Positions 25,590 to 34,200 of a DNA stretch of 64,000 nucleotides are shown piece after piece. The notes under the pieces are model-generated. The model was not told the DNA's origin and did not search any database. It saw only the letters and a program-made list of their open reading frames with translations. Both the position numbers and the translations under genes were made by a program. This stretch comes from Lewinellaceae bacterium (lineage in GTDB: Bacteria > Bacteroidota > Bacteroidia > Chitinophagales > Saprospiraceae), in assembly GCA_020636255.1 (NCBI GenBank), contig JACJYE010000003.1:1-64000 (forward strand), read 5' to 3'. Numbering within the stretch: the first letter of the stretch is position 1; every line of letters begins with the position of its first letter.

Positions 25590-26332
25590 TCTTTTTTTGC
25601 GAAGATCGAAAATAAGGCCAGAAATTCCACATTCTTATGCTGTCCGTCTGCATCGGTGGGGGTGATGCCTTCCAGGCGAAAACCTGCGGCTTCAGCATAC
25701 CCTATGGCCTGGGCCGCCAGCTTTTGCCGCAGGCGCTCGTCGCGGATGATGCCGCCTTTAAAGCGCCTTCTCACCTTCATTTCAAACTGTGGCTTGATGA
25801 GCACCACTACCTGAGCATCCGTTTTGAGTAAGGGAGGCAGGTAAGGGAAAACGTGTTCGAGGCTGATAAAGGACAGGTCGGCCACCAGTATATCGGCCTT
25901 CTCACCGCCAAGCTGTTCAGGCTTCAGCTGCCGGAGGTCGGTATTTTCCAGCGACAATACCCTGGGGTCGGCCTGAAGGCGGGGATGCAACTGCCCTTCT
26001 CCCACATCCACCGCTACAATGCGGGCAGCGCCCTGCTGGAGCGCACAATCTGTAAACCCACCTGTCGAAGCGCCCAGGTCGATCACGGTTTTCCCTTTAA
26101 AGCCCAGCCCGAACACCCGGATGGCCTTCTCCAGCTTTAAGCCGCCTCTGCTGACGTATCTCAGCACTTCGCCTTGTATCTGTACCTCGTCGTCGTCACC
26201 CACCTGCTGGGCCGGTTTCTGCGCCTTAAGCCCATTGATCAATACTGCGCCCTGGCGCACAGCAAGCTGCGCTTTCTCGCGGGATTCGAAAAAGCCGTTC
26301 TGAACGAGCCAGGTATCGAGGCGGAAGGGCAT
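25586..26332 (-). CDS. tlyA: TlyA family rRNA (cytidine-2'-O)-methyltransferase
   Basis: The 248-residue protein has an N-terminal S4 RNA-binding domain (residues 1-60; RLDTWLVQNGFFESREKA). A FtsJ/RrmJ-like methyltransferase domain follows, with the SAM loop DLGASTGGFTD at 85-95, VADLSFISL and VVLIKPQFE. TlyA proteins 2'-O-methylate cytidines of 16S and/or 23S rRNA in the cytoplasm; the older name hemolysin A is historical. Length and domain order are normal. The 3' end overlaps the following lipoprotein gene by four bases. The Mla-type operon lies upstream on the same strand after 145 bases. Confidence 0.92.
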   Translation of the reverse strand: MPFRLDTWLVQNGFFESREKAQLAVRQGAVLINGLKAQKPAQQVGDDDEVQIQGEVLRYVSRGGLKLEKAIRVFGLGFKGKTVIDLGASTGGFTDCALQQGAARIVAVDVGEGQLHPRLQADPRVLSLENTDLRQLKPEQLGGEKADILVADLSFISLEHVFPYLPPLLKTDAQVVVLIKPQFEMKVRRRFKGGIIRDERLRQKLAAQAIGYAEAAGFRLEGITPTDADGQHKNVEFLALFSIFAKKE

Positions 26333-26477
26333 GGGATGAAGGTTAGAAGGTTATACGTCGCACGTTTCGCGCCGGTACGTCAGCATGTTGAGCGTAGCAA
26401 AATCCCGGGGCCGGCAAAAGGAGGCCGGGATCGCACGGCGCCTGATCAGCAAAGAAACAAAAAAAGGGCTAACGCTA

Positions 26478-27491
26478 TCAGGGATCCTCCTTTGCCTTTG
26501 CTTTTTTTCTAAAATACCGTCGGAAGAGGAAATTATGCTGGAGGGCTTCCATATTTTCATTAAAGCGGGCGGAGCCCTGGTTGAGGTTTTCCAGGGCCTG
26601 CTGCAGGTTGGCGGCGGCGGTGGAGTCTTTAAGCAGGGTACCGGCGGGGCCTTCGCCGGCCTGGAGGCCTTCGAGGGCTGCTTTCAGGGTAGCGCTGGAA
26701 GCGGAGATATCAACGGCGGCCTGTTGCAGGCTGAACAGGATGGGCTCCATTTGGGCGGCGATGGTATCGGCCTGGGCGATGGAGGTATTGAGGTTATCGA
26801 TAACGGTAGTATCATAAAGCAGTTGCCCGAGCAGCCCGTCGCCCGATTCCACCTGGGCGGCCAGGCGCTCCAGGCGCCTGCCGGTGGCAGCTATATGTCC
26901 GGAGGCAGCCTTTAGCCCTTCGACCGATTCTTTGAGGCCGGTGGCCAGCAGGGTGTCGCGAAGCAGCATGGCCACCGTTCCTTTGCCCTGGGTCATTTGC
27001 CGGGTGATCAGCAGCAGGTCGTTGGTGATCAGCTCGATGTTCTCATTGGTCTTGCCCAGGGTGTTGAGCAGTTCATCCGTCTTTATGCGGCTGTAGGAAG
27101 GAAGCACGTCGCCTTCTTCTACGGGTTTTTCGCCCCCTTTTCCGGGGCTGATGTTGACCAGCATGCTGCCTACCAGGCCGTCGGAACCAATGCTGGCTAT
27201 GGCGTCCTTTTTGATAAAGGGCTTCAACTCCAGGCCCAATTTCATATTGACCTTCACCATAGAGTCGTTCAGGATCTCGATGTTCTCCACCGTACCGGCA
27301 TTGATACCTGAATAGCGGACGATGTTGCCGGGTTGCAGGCCGCCAATATTGTGGAAGACAGCGCTCACCCGAAGGGCCGGCCTGAACATCTGTTTGTGGC
27401 TGCCAATAAAATAGACGGACAAGATGAAGAGGGCGACGCCTATGGTGACGAATAACCCTAGTTGGATCGTGTTTCGGGTTCGGTTTGCCAT
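26478..27491 (-). CDS. MlaD/MCE family lipid transport protein
   Basis: With the start at 27491 (MANRTRNTIQLGLFV) the protein has 337 residues; the longer frame to 27584 overlaps the ATPase gene and was rejected. One N-terminal transmembrane helix (about 9-28) is followed by an MCE/MlaD beta-barrel domain (about 35-115; VSAVFHNIGGLQPGNIVRYSG, then GLVGSMLVNISPG). A long helical C-terminal region should form the tunnel or spacer as in other single-MCE proteins. It would form a periplasmic hexameric ring in an ABC lipid transporter with the ATPase and permease encoded just upstream. The gap to the ATPase gene is 13 bases. Direction of lipid transport cannot be read from sequence. Confidence 0.9.
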   Translation of the reverse strand: MANRTRNTIQLGLFVTIGVALFILSVYFIGSHKQMFRPALRVSAVFHNIGGLQPGNIVRYSGINAGTVENIEILNDSMVKVNMKLGLELKPFIKKDAIASIGSDGLVGSMLVNISPGKGGEKPVEEGDVLPSYSRIKTDELLNTLGKTNENIELITNDLLLITRQMTQGKGTVAMLLRDTLLATGLKESVEGLKAASGHIAATGRRLERLAAQVESGDGLLGQLLYDTTVIDNLNTSIAQADTIAAQMEPILFSLQQAAVDISASSATLKAALEGLQAGEGPAGTLLKDSTAAANLQQALENLNQGSARFNENMEALQHNFLFRRYFRKKAKAKEDP

Positions 27492-27504
27492 GATTTTCAG
27501 GTGT

Positions 27505-28230
27505 TTAAAAGAATGCTTGGACAATGGGGTCACGCGACTTCGACAAAGCAGTATATGTTCCTTCGGCATGGTTCTTTCCGTCATGCAGGATAGCCATGCG
27601 GTTGGCGGTTATACGGGCGCATTCCATATCGTGGGTGATGATGATAGCGGCGGTATGGTATTCCCGCTGCACGTGGTTCATCAGGCTTATGATCTCTTTT
27701 GCGGTGATGGGGTCCAGGCCGCTGGTCGGTTCATCATAGAGGATGATGCGTGGCCTGAGGATGAGGGTGCGGGCCAGGGCGATGCGCCGCTGCATCCCTC
27801 CCGACAGCTCTTCCGGCATCTGGTTGACGGTATGCTCCAGGCCAACGCTTTCCAGCGTGCTGTGGACCAGCGCTTCCAGGCTCTGCCCGGCCAGTTTTCG
27901 GGGGTGGCGCCGAAGGGGGAACTCCAGGTTTTCCCTTACGGTCATCGAATCGTACAGGGCGCTGCCCTGAAAGAGGAAGCCCACCTCGGCCCGCACCTGG
28001 TCCAGCGATTGCTGATCGAGGCTGTCCACATCCAGGCCCAGCACTTTCAGGCTGCCGGAATCGGCTTCCAGCAGCCGTACGATACACTTGAGCAGCACCG
28101 ATTTGCCCGAGCCCGACCTGCCTACGACCACCAGGTTCTCTCCTTCCAGTAATTCCAGGTTAAAGCCATTCAGCACCTGGTTATTCCCGAAGGCCTTGTA
28201 CAACGCCTTTATTTCGATGAGCGGTTCCAT
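27505..28230 (-). CDS. ABC transporter ATPase of Mla-type lipid transporter (MlaF-like)
   Basis: The 241-residue ATPase has Walker A GRSGSGKS (37-44), Q-loop Gln88, the signature LSGGMQRR (142-149), Walker B IILYDEP (162-168), and His200 in IIITHD as switch. ELSGGMQRRIALART and YDEPTSGLDPITA are typical of the MlaF/Ttg2A group. It energises phospholipid movement through the permease encoded 8 bases upstream and the MCE protein 13 bases downstream. All key residues are present. The tight spacing shows one operon in the order permease, ATPase, MCE protein. Confidence 0.93.
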   Translation of the reverse strand: MEPLIEIKALYKAFGNNQVLNGFNLELLEGENLVVVGRSGSGKSVLLKCIVRLLEADSGSLKVLGLDVDSLDQQSLDQVRAEVGFLFQGSALYDSMTVRENLEFPLRRHPRKLAGQSLEALVHSTLESVGLEHTVNQMPEELSGGMQRRIALARTLILRPRIILYDEPTSGLDPITAKEIISLMNHVQREYHTAAIIITHDMECARITANRMAILHDGKNHAEGTYTALSKSRDPIVQAFF

Positions 28231-28238
28231 GGGCCTGT

Positions 28239-29021
28239 TTACAGTTGGTAAAAAATATCGGCAACCAGCACGGCGACGAAGTCGATAACGAACAAAAGCA
28301 TGGAAGCGATCACCACCGCCGAATTGGCCGCCCGGCCGACACCAGCGGTGCCTTCTTTGGAATTATACCCTTTATAACAACCGACCAGGCCGATGGCGAA
28401 GCCAAAGAAAAAGGTCTTGGCCGTTGCCGGCACCAGGTCGCCGAAACTCAGGTTGCGATACACCTGGTTGAAGAACAGGCGGAAGGAAACATCTCCTTTG
28501 TAATGTTCGATCAGGAAAGAGCCCAGCAGGGAAACGCCATCGGCCATAACGGCCAGCAGCGGCACCATGAGGGTAGCGGCGAGAATGCGCGTGGCCACCA
28601 GGTATTTGAAGGGGTTGGTGCCCGACACTTCCATCGCGGCGATCTGTTCGGTCACTTTCATAGAGCCCAGTTCGGCGCCGATGCCGGAACCGATCTTACC
28701 GGCGCAGATCAGGGCCGTCACGACCGGCCCGATCTCCCTGATGATGGAGATGCCCACCATTGAAGGGATGTAGGCCGCCGCTCCGAAATCGACCATGGTG
28801 GGGCGGGTCTGAAGGGTCAGCACCATACCCAGGATAAAACCAGTAGTGCTGACCAGAAAGAGGGATTTGTTGCCGATCTGATAACACTGGTTGAGGAACT
28901 CCTGCCATTCAAAAGGGCGGCGCGAGGCCTCCCGGAAAAACCGGCCTGCGAACAGCCATAACGCTCCCGTTTGGCGCAAATATTTTTTCAGCAGGCTTCC
29001 TGAAAAGGTAAGGCTGGGCAT
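28239..29021 (-). CDS. MlaE family ABC lipid transporter permease
   Basis: The 260-residue membrane protein has about five to six hydrophobic segments and the MlaE/YrbE signature: ISIIREIGPVVTALICAGK-IGSGIGAELGSM, then VTEQIAAMEVSG. The C-terminal part with GFAIGLVGCYKGYNS is also conserved. It forms the inner-membrane channel of an Mla-like retrograde or anterograde phospholipid transporter with the ATPase and MCE protein encoded directly downstream. It is the first gene of the operon, and 227 bases separate it from the divergent thioredoxin-like gene, where the promoter should lie. Confidence 0.93.
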   Translation of the reverse strand: MPSLTFSGSLLKKYLRQTGALWLFAGRFFREASRRPFEWQEFLNQCYQIGNKSLFLVSTTGFILGMVLTLQTRPTMVDFGAAAYIPSMVGISIIREIGPVVTALICAGKIGSGIGAELGSMKVTEQIAAMEVSGTNPFKYLVATRILAATLMVPLLAVMADGVSLLGSFLIEHYKGDVSFRLFFNQVYRNLSFGDLVPATAKTFFFGFAIGLVGCYKGYNSKEGTAGVGRAANSAVVIASMLLFVIDFVAVLVADIFYQL

Positions 29022-29219
29022 AGGATCGTTTTTGTAGAGATGAGCGTAAGTAAGTGCCTAAATGCTTGTTCAATACATAATTTGCCGGTTGCTAAAACCC
29101 CTGAGGTTCTTTCTTTATAACAAATTTTCCGGGCAGATGGGCCTCCCGGGGGGCGAAAACCTGCTGCCCGGGCTGTCCGCAGAAGTCATGAAAACTTCGG
29201 AAGTATGGCCCGGAATTTA

Positions 29220-29227
29220 TAAATTTG
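29220..29227 (+). promoter_or_regulatory. Candidate Bacteroidota -7 promoter box for the thioredoxin-like gene
   Basis: TAAATTTG matches the Bacteroidota -7 consensus TAnnTTTG exactly and lies 22 bases upstream of the ATG at 29249. The -33 TTTG element is not evident at ideal spacing, so the call is tentative. Confidence 0.35.
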
Positions 29228-29248
29228 AGCGCTAAAAAACGAATTCCC

Positions 29249-30694
29249 ATGAGATACGTCATTCTGCTCCTCCTTGTATGCCTGGGTTTTTCCTGCAACT
29301 CTCAGGCCAAAAGCCCCGATGAAACCCCTGCAACGACGACAGGCGCTCCCCTCGAAGCTCCCGATATCCACATTCAGGTTCAGGGCCTGCCGTCCGGGAC
29401 GGCCTACCTCGTCGGCCACTACGCCGAGCAGCGCTTTCGCGCCGACTCCGCCGCCGTCGATACTAAAGGGCAGTTCACCTTCCAGCGGGCTGAGCCCTAT
29501 CAGCCGGGCTTTTATTTCGTTTATATGCCCGACAATACGGCGCTGCAGGTGCTGATCGATGCCGACCAAACCTTCAGCCTGAAAACCCAGGCCGGCGATC
29601 TGATCGGAGCTATGCAGGCCGAAGGCAGCCTCGACAACGAGTTGCTGTACCGCAACCTGAAATTCGAACAGGAGATACAGCCCAAGTTCCAAAGCGTATC
29701 GGAACGCATGAAAGCGGCCGGAGAAGGCAGCCCTATATACGCACAGCTGAAAGCGCAACAGGAGCAACTTATCGCCCAGCGGAAAGCCCACATCAAAGAA
29801 TTCACCGACAACTATCCCGACGCTTTTTTCACCAAATTCAAGATCGCCGGCCAGAACCCGGACGTAAAAGACGTGCGCAATCCCGACGGGTCGGTGAACA
29901 CCCAGCTCCAGGTGTACTACTACCGCACCGAATTCTGGGGCAACGTCGATTTCAGCGACGAGCGCCTGCTCTATACGCCGGTTATCTATAACAAGCTCAA
30001 CCGCTATATCACGGAGCTGACCGTCCAGAACCCCGACTCTATTATCGCCTCTACCGGCCAGCTGATGCAAAAGGCCACGGGCCACGACGAGTATTTCAAG
30101 TTTTTCGCCAACTGGATCACGCTCAATTACGATCCCGAAAAGACCAGCCTAATGGACCCGCAGGCGATCTTCGTGTATATGATCCAGAATTACTTCACCT
30201 ACGAACGCGCTTTCTGGTCGGATTCCGTACAAATATTCGGCCTGCAGCAGCGCGCCCATGAGATGGCGGCAAGCCTGGTCGGCAAAAAAGGCCCCAACGT
30301 GACGGCCAAAGACCCCAGCGGGCAGTTGCGCTCCATCTACGACCTCAAAGCGCCCTACGTCATCGTATATATGTACAACCCCACCTGCGAGCATTGTATG
30401 GAGCAAACGCCAAAGCTGATACAGTTATACTACGAGTGGAGGAACAAGGGGCTGGACGTGTATGGCATAGCCGTAGACACTGACGACGCAGAGTGGAAGG
30501 ACTACATCGCAAAGACCGGGATGCCCTGGACCAATGTGTTCGACCCTACGAACAAAGCGATCTATACCAAGTATTACGTCGATATCACGCCCGAGATCTA
30601 TGTGCTGGGCCCCGACCGCACCATTATCGCCAAAAACCTGAAAGTGAACCAGATACCGGAAGTGATCGAACGGGATAAGGCGAAGCGGCACTGA
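29249..30694 (+). CDS. Thioredoxin-fold lipoprotein (TlpA-like, DUF5106-type)
   Basis: The ATG at 29249 gives MRYVILLLLVCLGFSC, a lipoprotein signal peptide with lipobox GFSC, and a 481-residue protein. After a beta-rich DUF4369-like N-terminal part (residues about 35-130; GTAYLVGHYAEQRF) and a helical middle, the C-terminal thioredoxin-like domain contains the redox motif CEHC in YMYNPTCEHCMEQTPK, then VYGIAVDTDD and the cis-Pro loop DITPEIYVLG. Such proteins are periplasm-facing lipoproteins thought to act in thiol-disulfide exchange or cytochrome maturation. The gene is monocistronic and divergent from the mla-type operon. A TTG further upstream in frame is not a likely start. Confidence 0.87.
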   Translation: MRYVILLLLVCLGFSCNSQAKSPDETPATTTGAPLEAPDIHIQVQGLPSGTAYLVGHYAEQRFRADSAAVDTKGQFTFQRAEPYQPGFYFVYMPDNTALQVLIDADQTFSLKTQAGDLIGAMQAEGSLDNELLYRNLKFEQEIQPKFQSVSERMKAAGEGSPIYAQLKAQQEQLIAQRKAHIKEFTDNYPDAFFTKFKIAGQNPDVKDVRNPDGSVNTQLQVYYYRTEFWGNVDFSDERLLYTPVIYNKLNRYITELTVQNPDSIIASTGQLMQKATGHDEYFKFFANWITLNYDPEKTSLMDPQAIFVYMIQNYFTYERAFWSDSVQIFGLQQRAHEMAASLVGKKGPNVTAKDPSGQLRSIYDLKAPYVIVYMYNPTCEHCMEQTPKLIQLYYEWRNKGLDVYGIAVDTDDAEWKDYIAKTGMPWTNVFDPTNKAIYTKYYVDITPEIYVLGPDRTIIAKNLKVNQIPEVIERDKAKRH

Positions 30695-31242
30695 CCGCTG
30701 AAAGTGATTACGGGCCGTTTCGTTTGCAGGGCCTTTGGGTTATGCCCTGAGAATATGGTTTCATGGTTGCATGGTTTCACTGTTGAGGCTACTTCGAGGA
30801 GCCACTCCCGGGACTGTTTAAAGTTGCAGGTTTCACGGCTACACGGTTTCACGGTTAGGGGTGTCCTGGCTTAAAACCCAATGAGGCCATGAGACAATGA
30901 GGCCGTCCTGCCAAGGCCTCTTAGCACCTTTGGCGGGAGCCTCCGGGATATCCTCTGTATCCAAAATCCCTTCCTCATATTATTGGCATTTTTCCGATTT
31001 AAACATAACTTGCACCGCGTTTTCAAAACGAGGTAAAATCCTTGGGTTTTTCCGCAACAAACCGGTATGTATAATAGTATACATATTATTGTCCCCCCTT
31101 TTTCAAACACAATCTTTCCAATTTCAGCCTAAACATACTTAAAGAAAACAGAACCCGGCGACAGCCGCTCCGGGAGCGGTTGCCAGCGCAATGCAAGCTC
31201 AATGATAGTTCAACCCTTGTTAGTCTACTAAACCATCATCTC
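30695..31242 (+). other. Intergenic region upstream of the first giant adhesin gene
   Basis: No gene is visible in about 550 bases. The left part (30755-30856) contains at least four scattered copies of a GGTTTCA(T/C)GG-like motif, for example in ATGGTTTCATGGTTGCATGG. The right part becomes AT-rich and should contain the promoter and leader of the adhesin gene. The context just before the ATG (CATCTCATGA) resembles that before the paralogous gene at 38383 (TAGCTCATGA). Confidence 0.5.
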
Positions 31243-34200
31243 ATGAAAAAACAGGTTTATTCTTTACCAAATTCCGGCATTCCTAAAAAAGGCCTGCACC
31301 AGTTCACGTGCAGGCCTTTTTGGGTTAATGCCATCGGCCTGATCATGGCCATGGGCCTGGCACTCGCCGTGCCGGCTACACTTCAGGGACAGACAGTGTT
31401 CTGGTCCGACGACTTCGAAACCAGCGGCTCACCGAGTAGCGGTACGCGAACGCCTGAACTGGAAGGCGGTAGCAGTAACGCTTACTTCGGCCGCGCGGAA
31501 GACAACGGCACGAATACGCTTTTCATCAATGGCAACACGGTTTCCTTCAGCGATTATTCCAACCAGTCCGGTTCCTGGTTCTGGGCGGGAGAAAACCATG
31601 ACAACATCTCCGGGAACAGCCAAAGCGAGCTGCAGATCAACTGGAGCGGCATCGATATTTCGGGTTATTCCAACATCCAGTTCCTGGGCCTGTTCGGCGC
31701 AGATGACAGCGGCAATTTCGAATCCGACAACCAGGTTTATGTGGAATACCGCATAAACGGCAGCGGCCCCTGGGTACAGGGCCTGCGTATAGAGGCCAAC
31801 AACAACGATGACTGGGCTGTGGACACGGACAATGACGGAGATGGCGACAGCCCGGTATTGTCTGAAGGGATGACGCAACTGTCGTTCGACATTCCCGCTA
31901 CCGGTACAACGATGGAACTCCGGATCAGGGTCGATGTGGACGCTAACGATGAAGAATGGGCCATCGACAATTTCCGCCTCTCCGGTTGCGCTTCGCAGCC
32001 CGACATCACGCTTGGCGCCAACCCCTCCGTTTGCCAGGGCGTTACGGCTGCCAGCCTGCCCTATACGGGTACTACCGGAAGCCCGACGCAATACAGCATC
32101 AACTTCAACGGGGCCGCCAATGCCGCCGGTTTTGCCGATGTAACGAATGCAGCACTGCCGGCCAGCCCCATTACGATAAGCGTACCGGGAGCCGTGGCCC
32201 CCGGTGTATACAATGGCGTTCTGGCCGTGTCCGCAGGCCCGGGCTCCTGCCCCAGCGCAGAACATTCGATAACGGTCACCGTCAAGCCATCGCCTTCTTT
32301 TGACGTTACAGCCACACCCGCCACTATTTCCTGCGGGCAATCTTCTTTGCTGGAGGTGAGCAATATCGTGGGGCCTGCCACGCAGCAAACTTTTTCCAAC
32401 AGTACATCCATCAGCATCCCTGCCAGCGGATCTTCGGGCGATGCCAACCCCTACCCTTCCAGCATCAATGTCTCCGGCATTCCAACCTCCGGGATAACCG
32501 TGGCCAGCGTACAGCTCAACGGATTAACGCATACCTACCCCGACGACCTGGACATCTACCTCGTCGGGCCCAACAACCAATCCATCTGGCTGATGTCCGA
32601 TGCCGGGGGTGGAGGAAATATTTTCAATTACCAGATCGCTTTTGAAGATGGCGGGACAACCCAGCCTAACAATTCAAACCTGTCTAATAATGCAACCTAT
32701 GCTCCTGACAATTACTTGGGCGGAGGAGACCCCTCCACTCCCGGAACGCTGATCTCGGCTCTATCCTCTTTCAGCGGCAACCCGAACGGGAACTGGAGTT
32801 TATACATCTATGACGATTCAAGCGATGATACCGGCTCATTGTCCAGTGGCTGGAGCATAACGTTCAACGTTTTGCCCGCTTATACTTATGCCTGGTCGAA
32901 CGGCCCGGTGAGCGCCAGCCAGACGGTAGAGCCGACAATGACGACGGTTTATGATGTAACGGTAACAGACCCCTCGAGTACGTGTTACGGAACGGGAAGC
33001 GTATCGGTAACGGTAACGGAAGACGCCGGCCTCACCATCGCCCTTGGCCCCAACCCCACCGTTTGCCAGGGCGCTACGACTGCCAGCCTGCCCTATACGA
33101 GCGTTTCGCCCAACGCCGATCTGTACAGCCTCGATTTCGATGGCGCGGCCAATAGCGCCGGTTTCGTGGATGTGCCGGCCGACGTGTTGCCGGCCAGCCC
33201 CATAAGCATAGCGGTGCCTGGTGGCGTAGCCCCGGGAACATATAATGCCACGCTAACGCTGATCAACGGCAGCACTTCCTGTAACAGTATAGGATTTCCG
33301 GTAACGATAGAAGTAGGCACTGCTCCCAGCTTCGACATTTCCGCTACACCGGCCACCATCAACTGCGGGGAGTCGTCACTTCTGGAAGTAACCAACGTTA
33401 TCGGTGGCGGAAGCGGACAGCAGGAATTCGCCAATAACAACAATATCGACATTCCGGCCAGCGGCTCATCGGGTATTGCCGACCCGTATCCGTCCTCTAT
33501 CAGCGTAACGGGCCTGCCCGCCTCCGGCGTGACGGTGGCCAGCGTGCAGCTGAACGGGCTGACACATACGAACCCCGACGACCTGGACATCTATCTGGTG
33601 GGCCCCAACAGCCAGTCCATCTGGCTGATGTCGGATGCCGGCGGCACGGGCAATATCTCGAACTACCAGCTGTCATTCGCCGATGGCGGGACAACCTTGC
33701 CCAACAGCTCCAGCCTCTCGAACAATACGACTTATGCCCCTCTGAACTACGGTTCGCCCGATTTCGTCAATCCGCCGCCCTCCCTGATCTCGACGCTTTC
33801 CGCCTTCAGCGGAAGCCCTAACGGGACATGGAGCTTGTACATCTATGACGATAACAGCAGCAGTACAGGGTCGCTGGATGGATGGAGCATAACGTTCAAC
33901 GTACCCAATAGCATTACCTATGCCTGGTCGAACGGCCCGACGAGCGCCAGCCAGACGGTAAGCCCCACTGAAACCACGAATTACGCCGTAACGGTGACCA
34001 ACCAGAGCAATATGTGTTTCAGCTCGCAAAATGTAACGGTGACTTTACAGGACAATGTAGCTCCGACAGCGCTTTGCCAGGACGTCACCGTTGAGCTCGA
34101 TGCCAGTGGCAATGGCTCCACGACAGCTGCAGCCGTCAACAACAGCTCGTCCGACAACTGTGGCAGCATCGCTTCCATGAGCCTCAGCCAAACGGATTTC

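Noticed and set aside
29186..30085. 299-codon minus-strand frame opposite the thioredoxin-like lipoprotein
   Set aside because: It is a shadow frame of a gene with lipobox, CEHC and cis-Pro motifs.
32370..33900. P-domain-containing protein considered as a subtilisin-like proprotein convertase
   Set aside because: No Asp-His-Ser catalytic triad region is present; the P-like domains are flanked only by Cys-containing beta domains.
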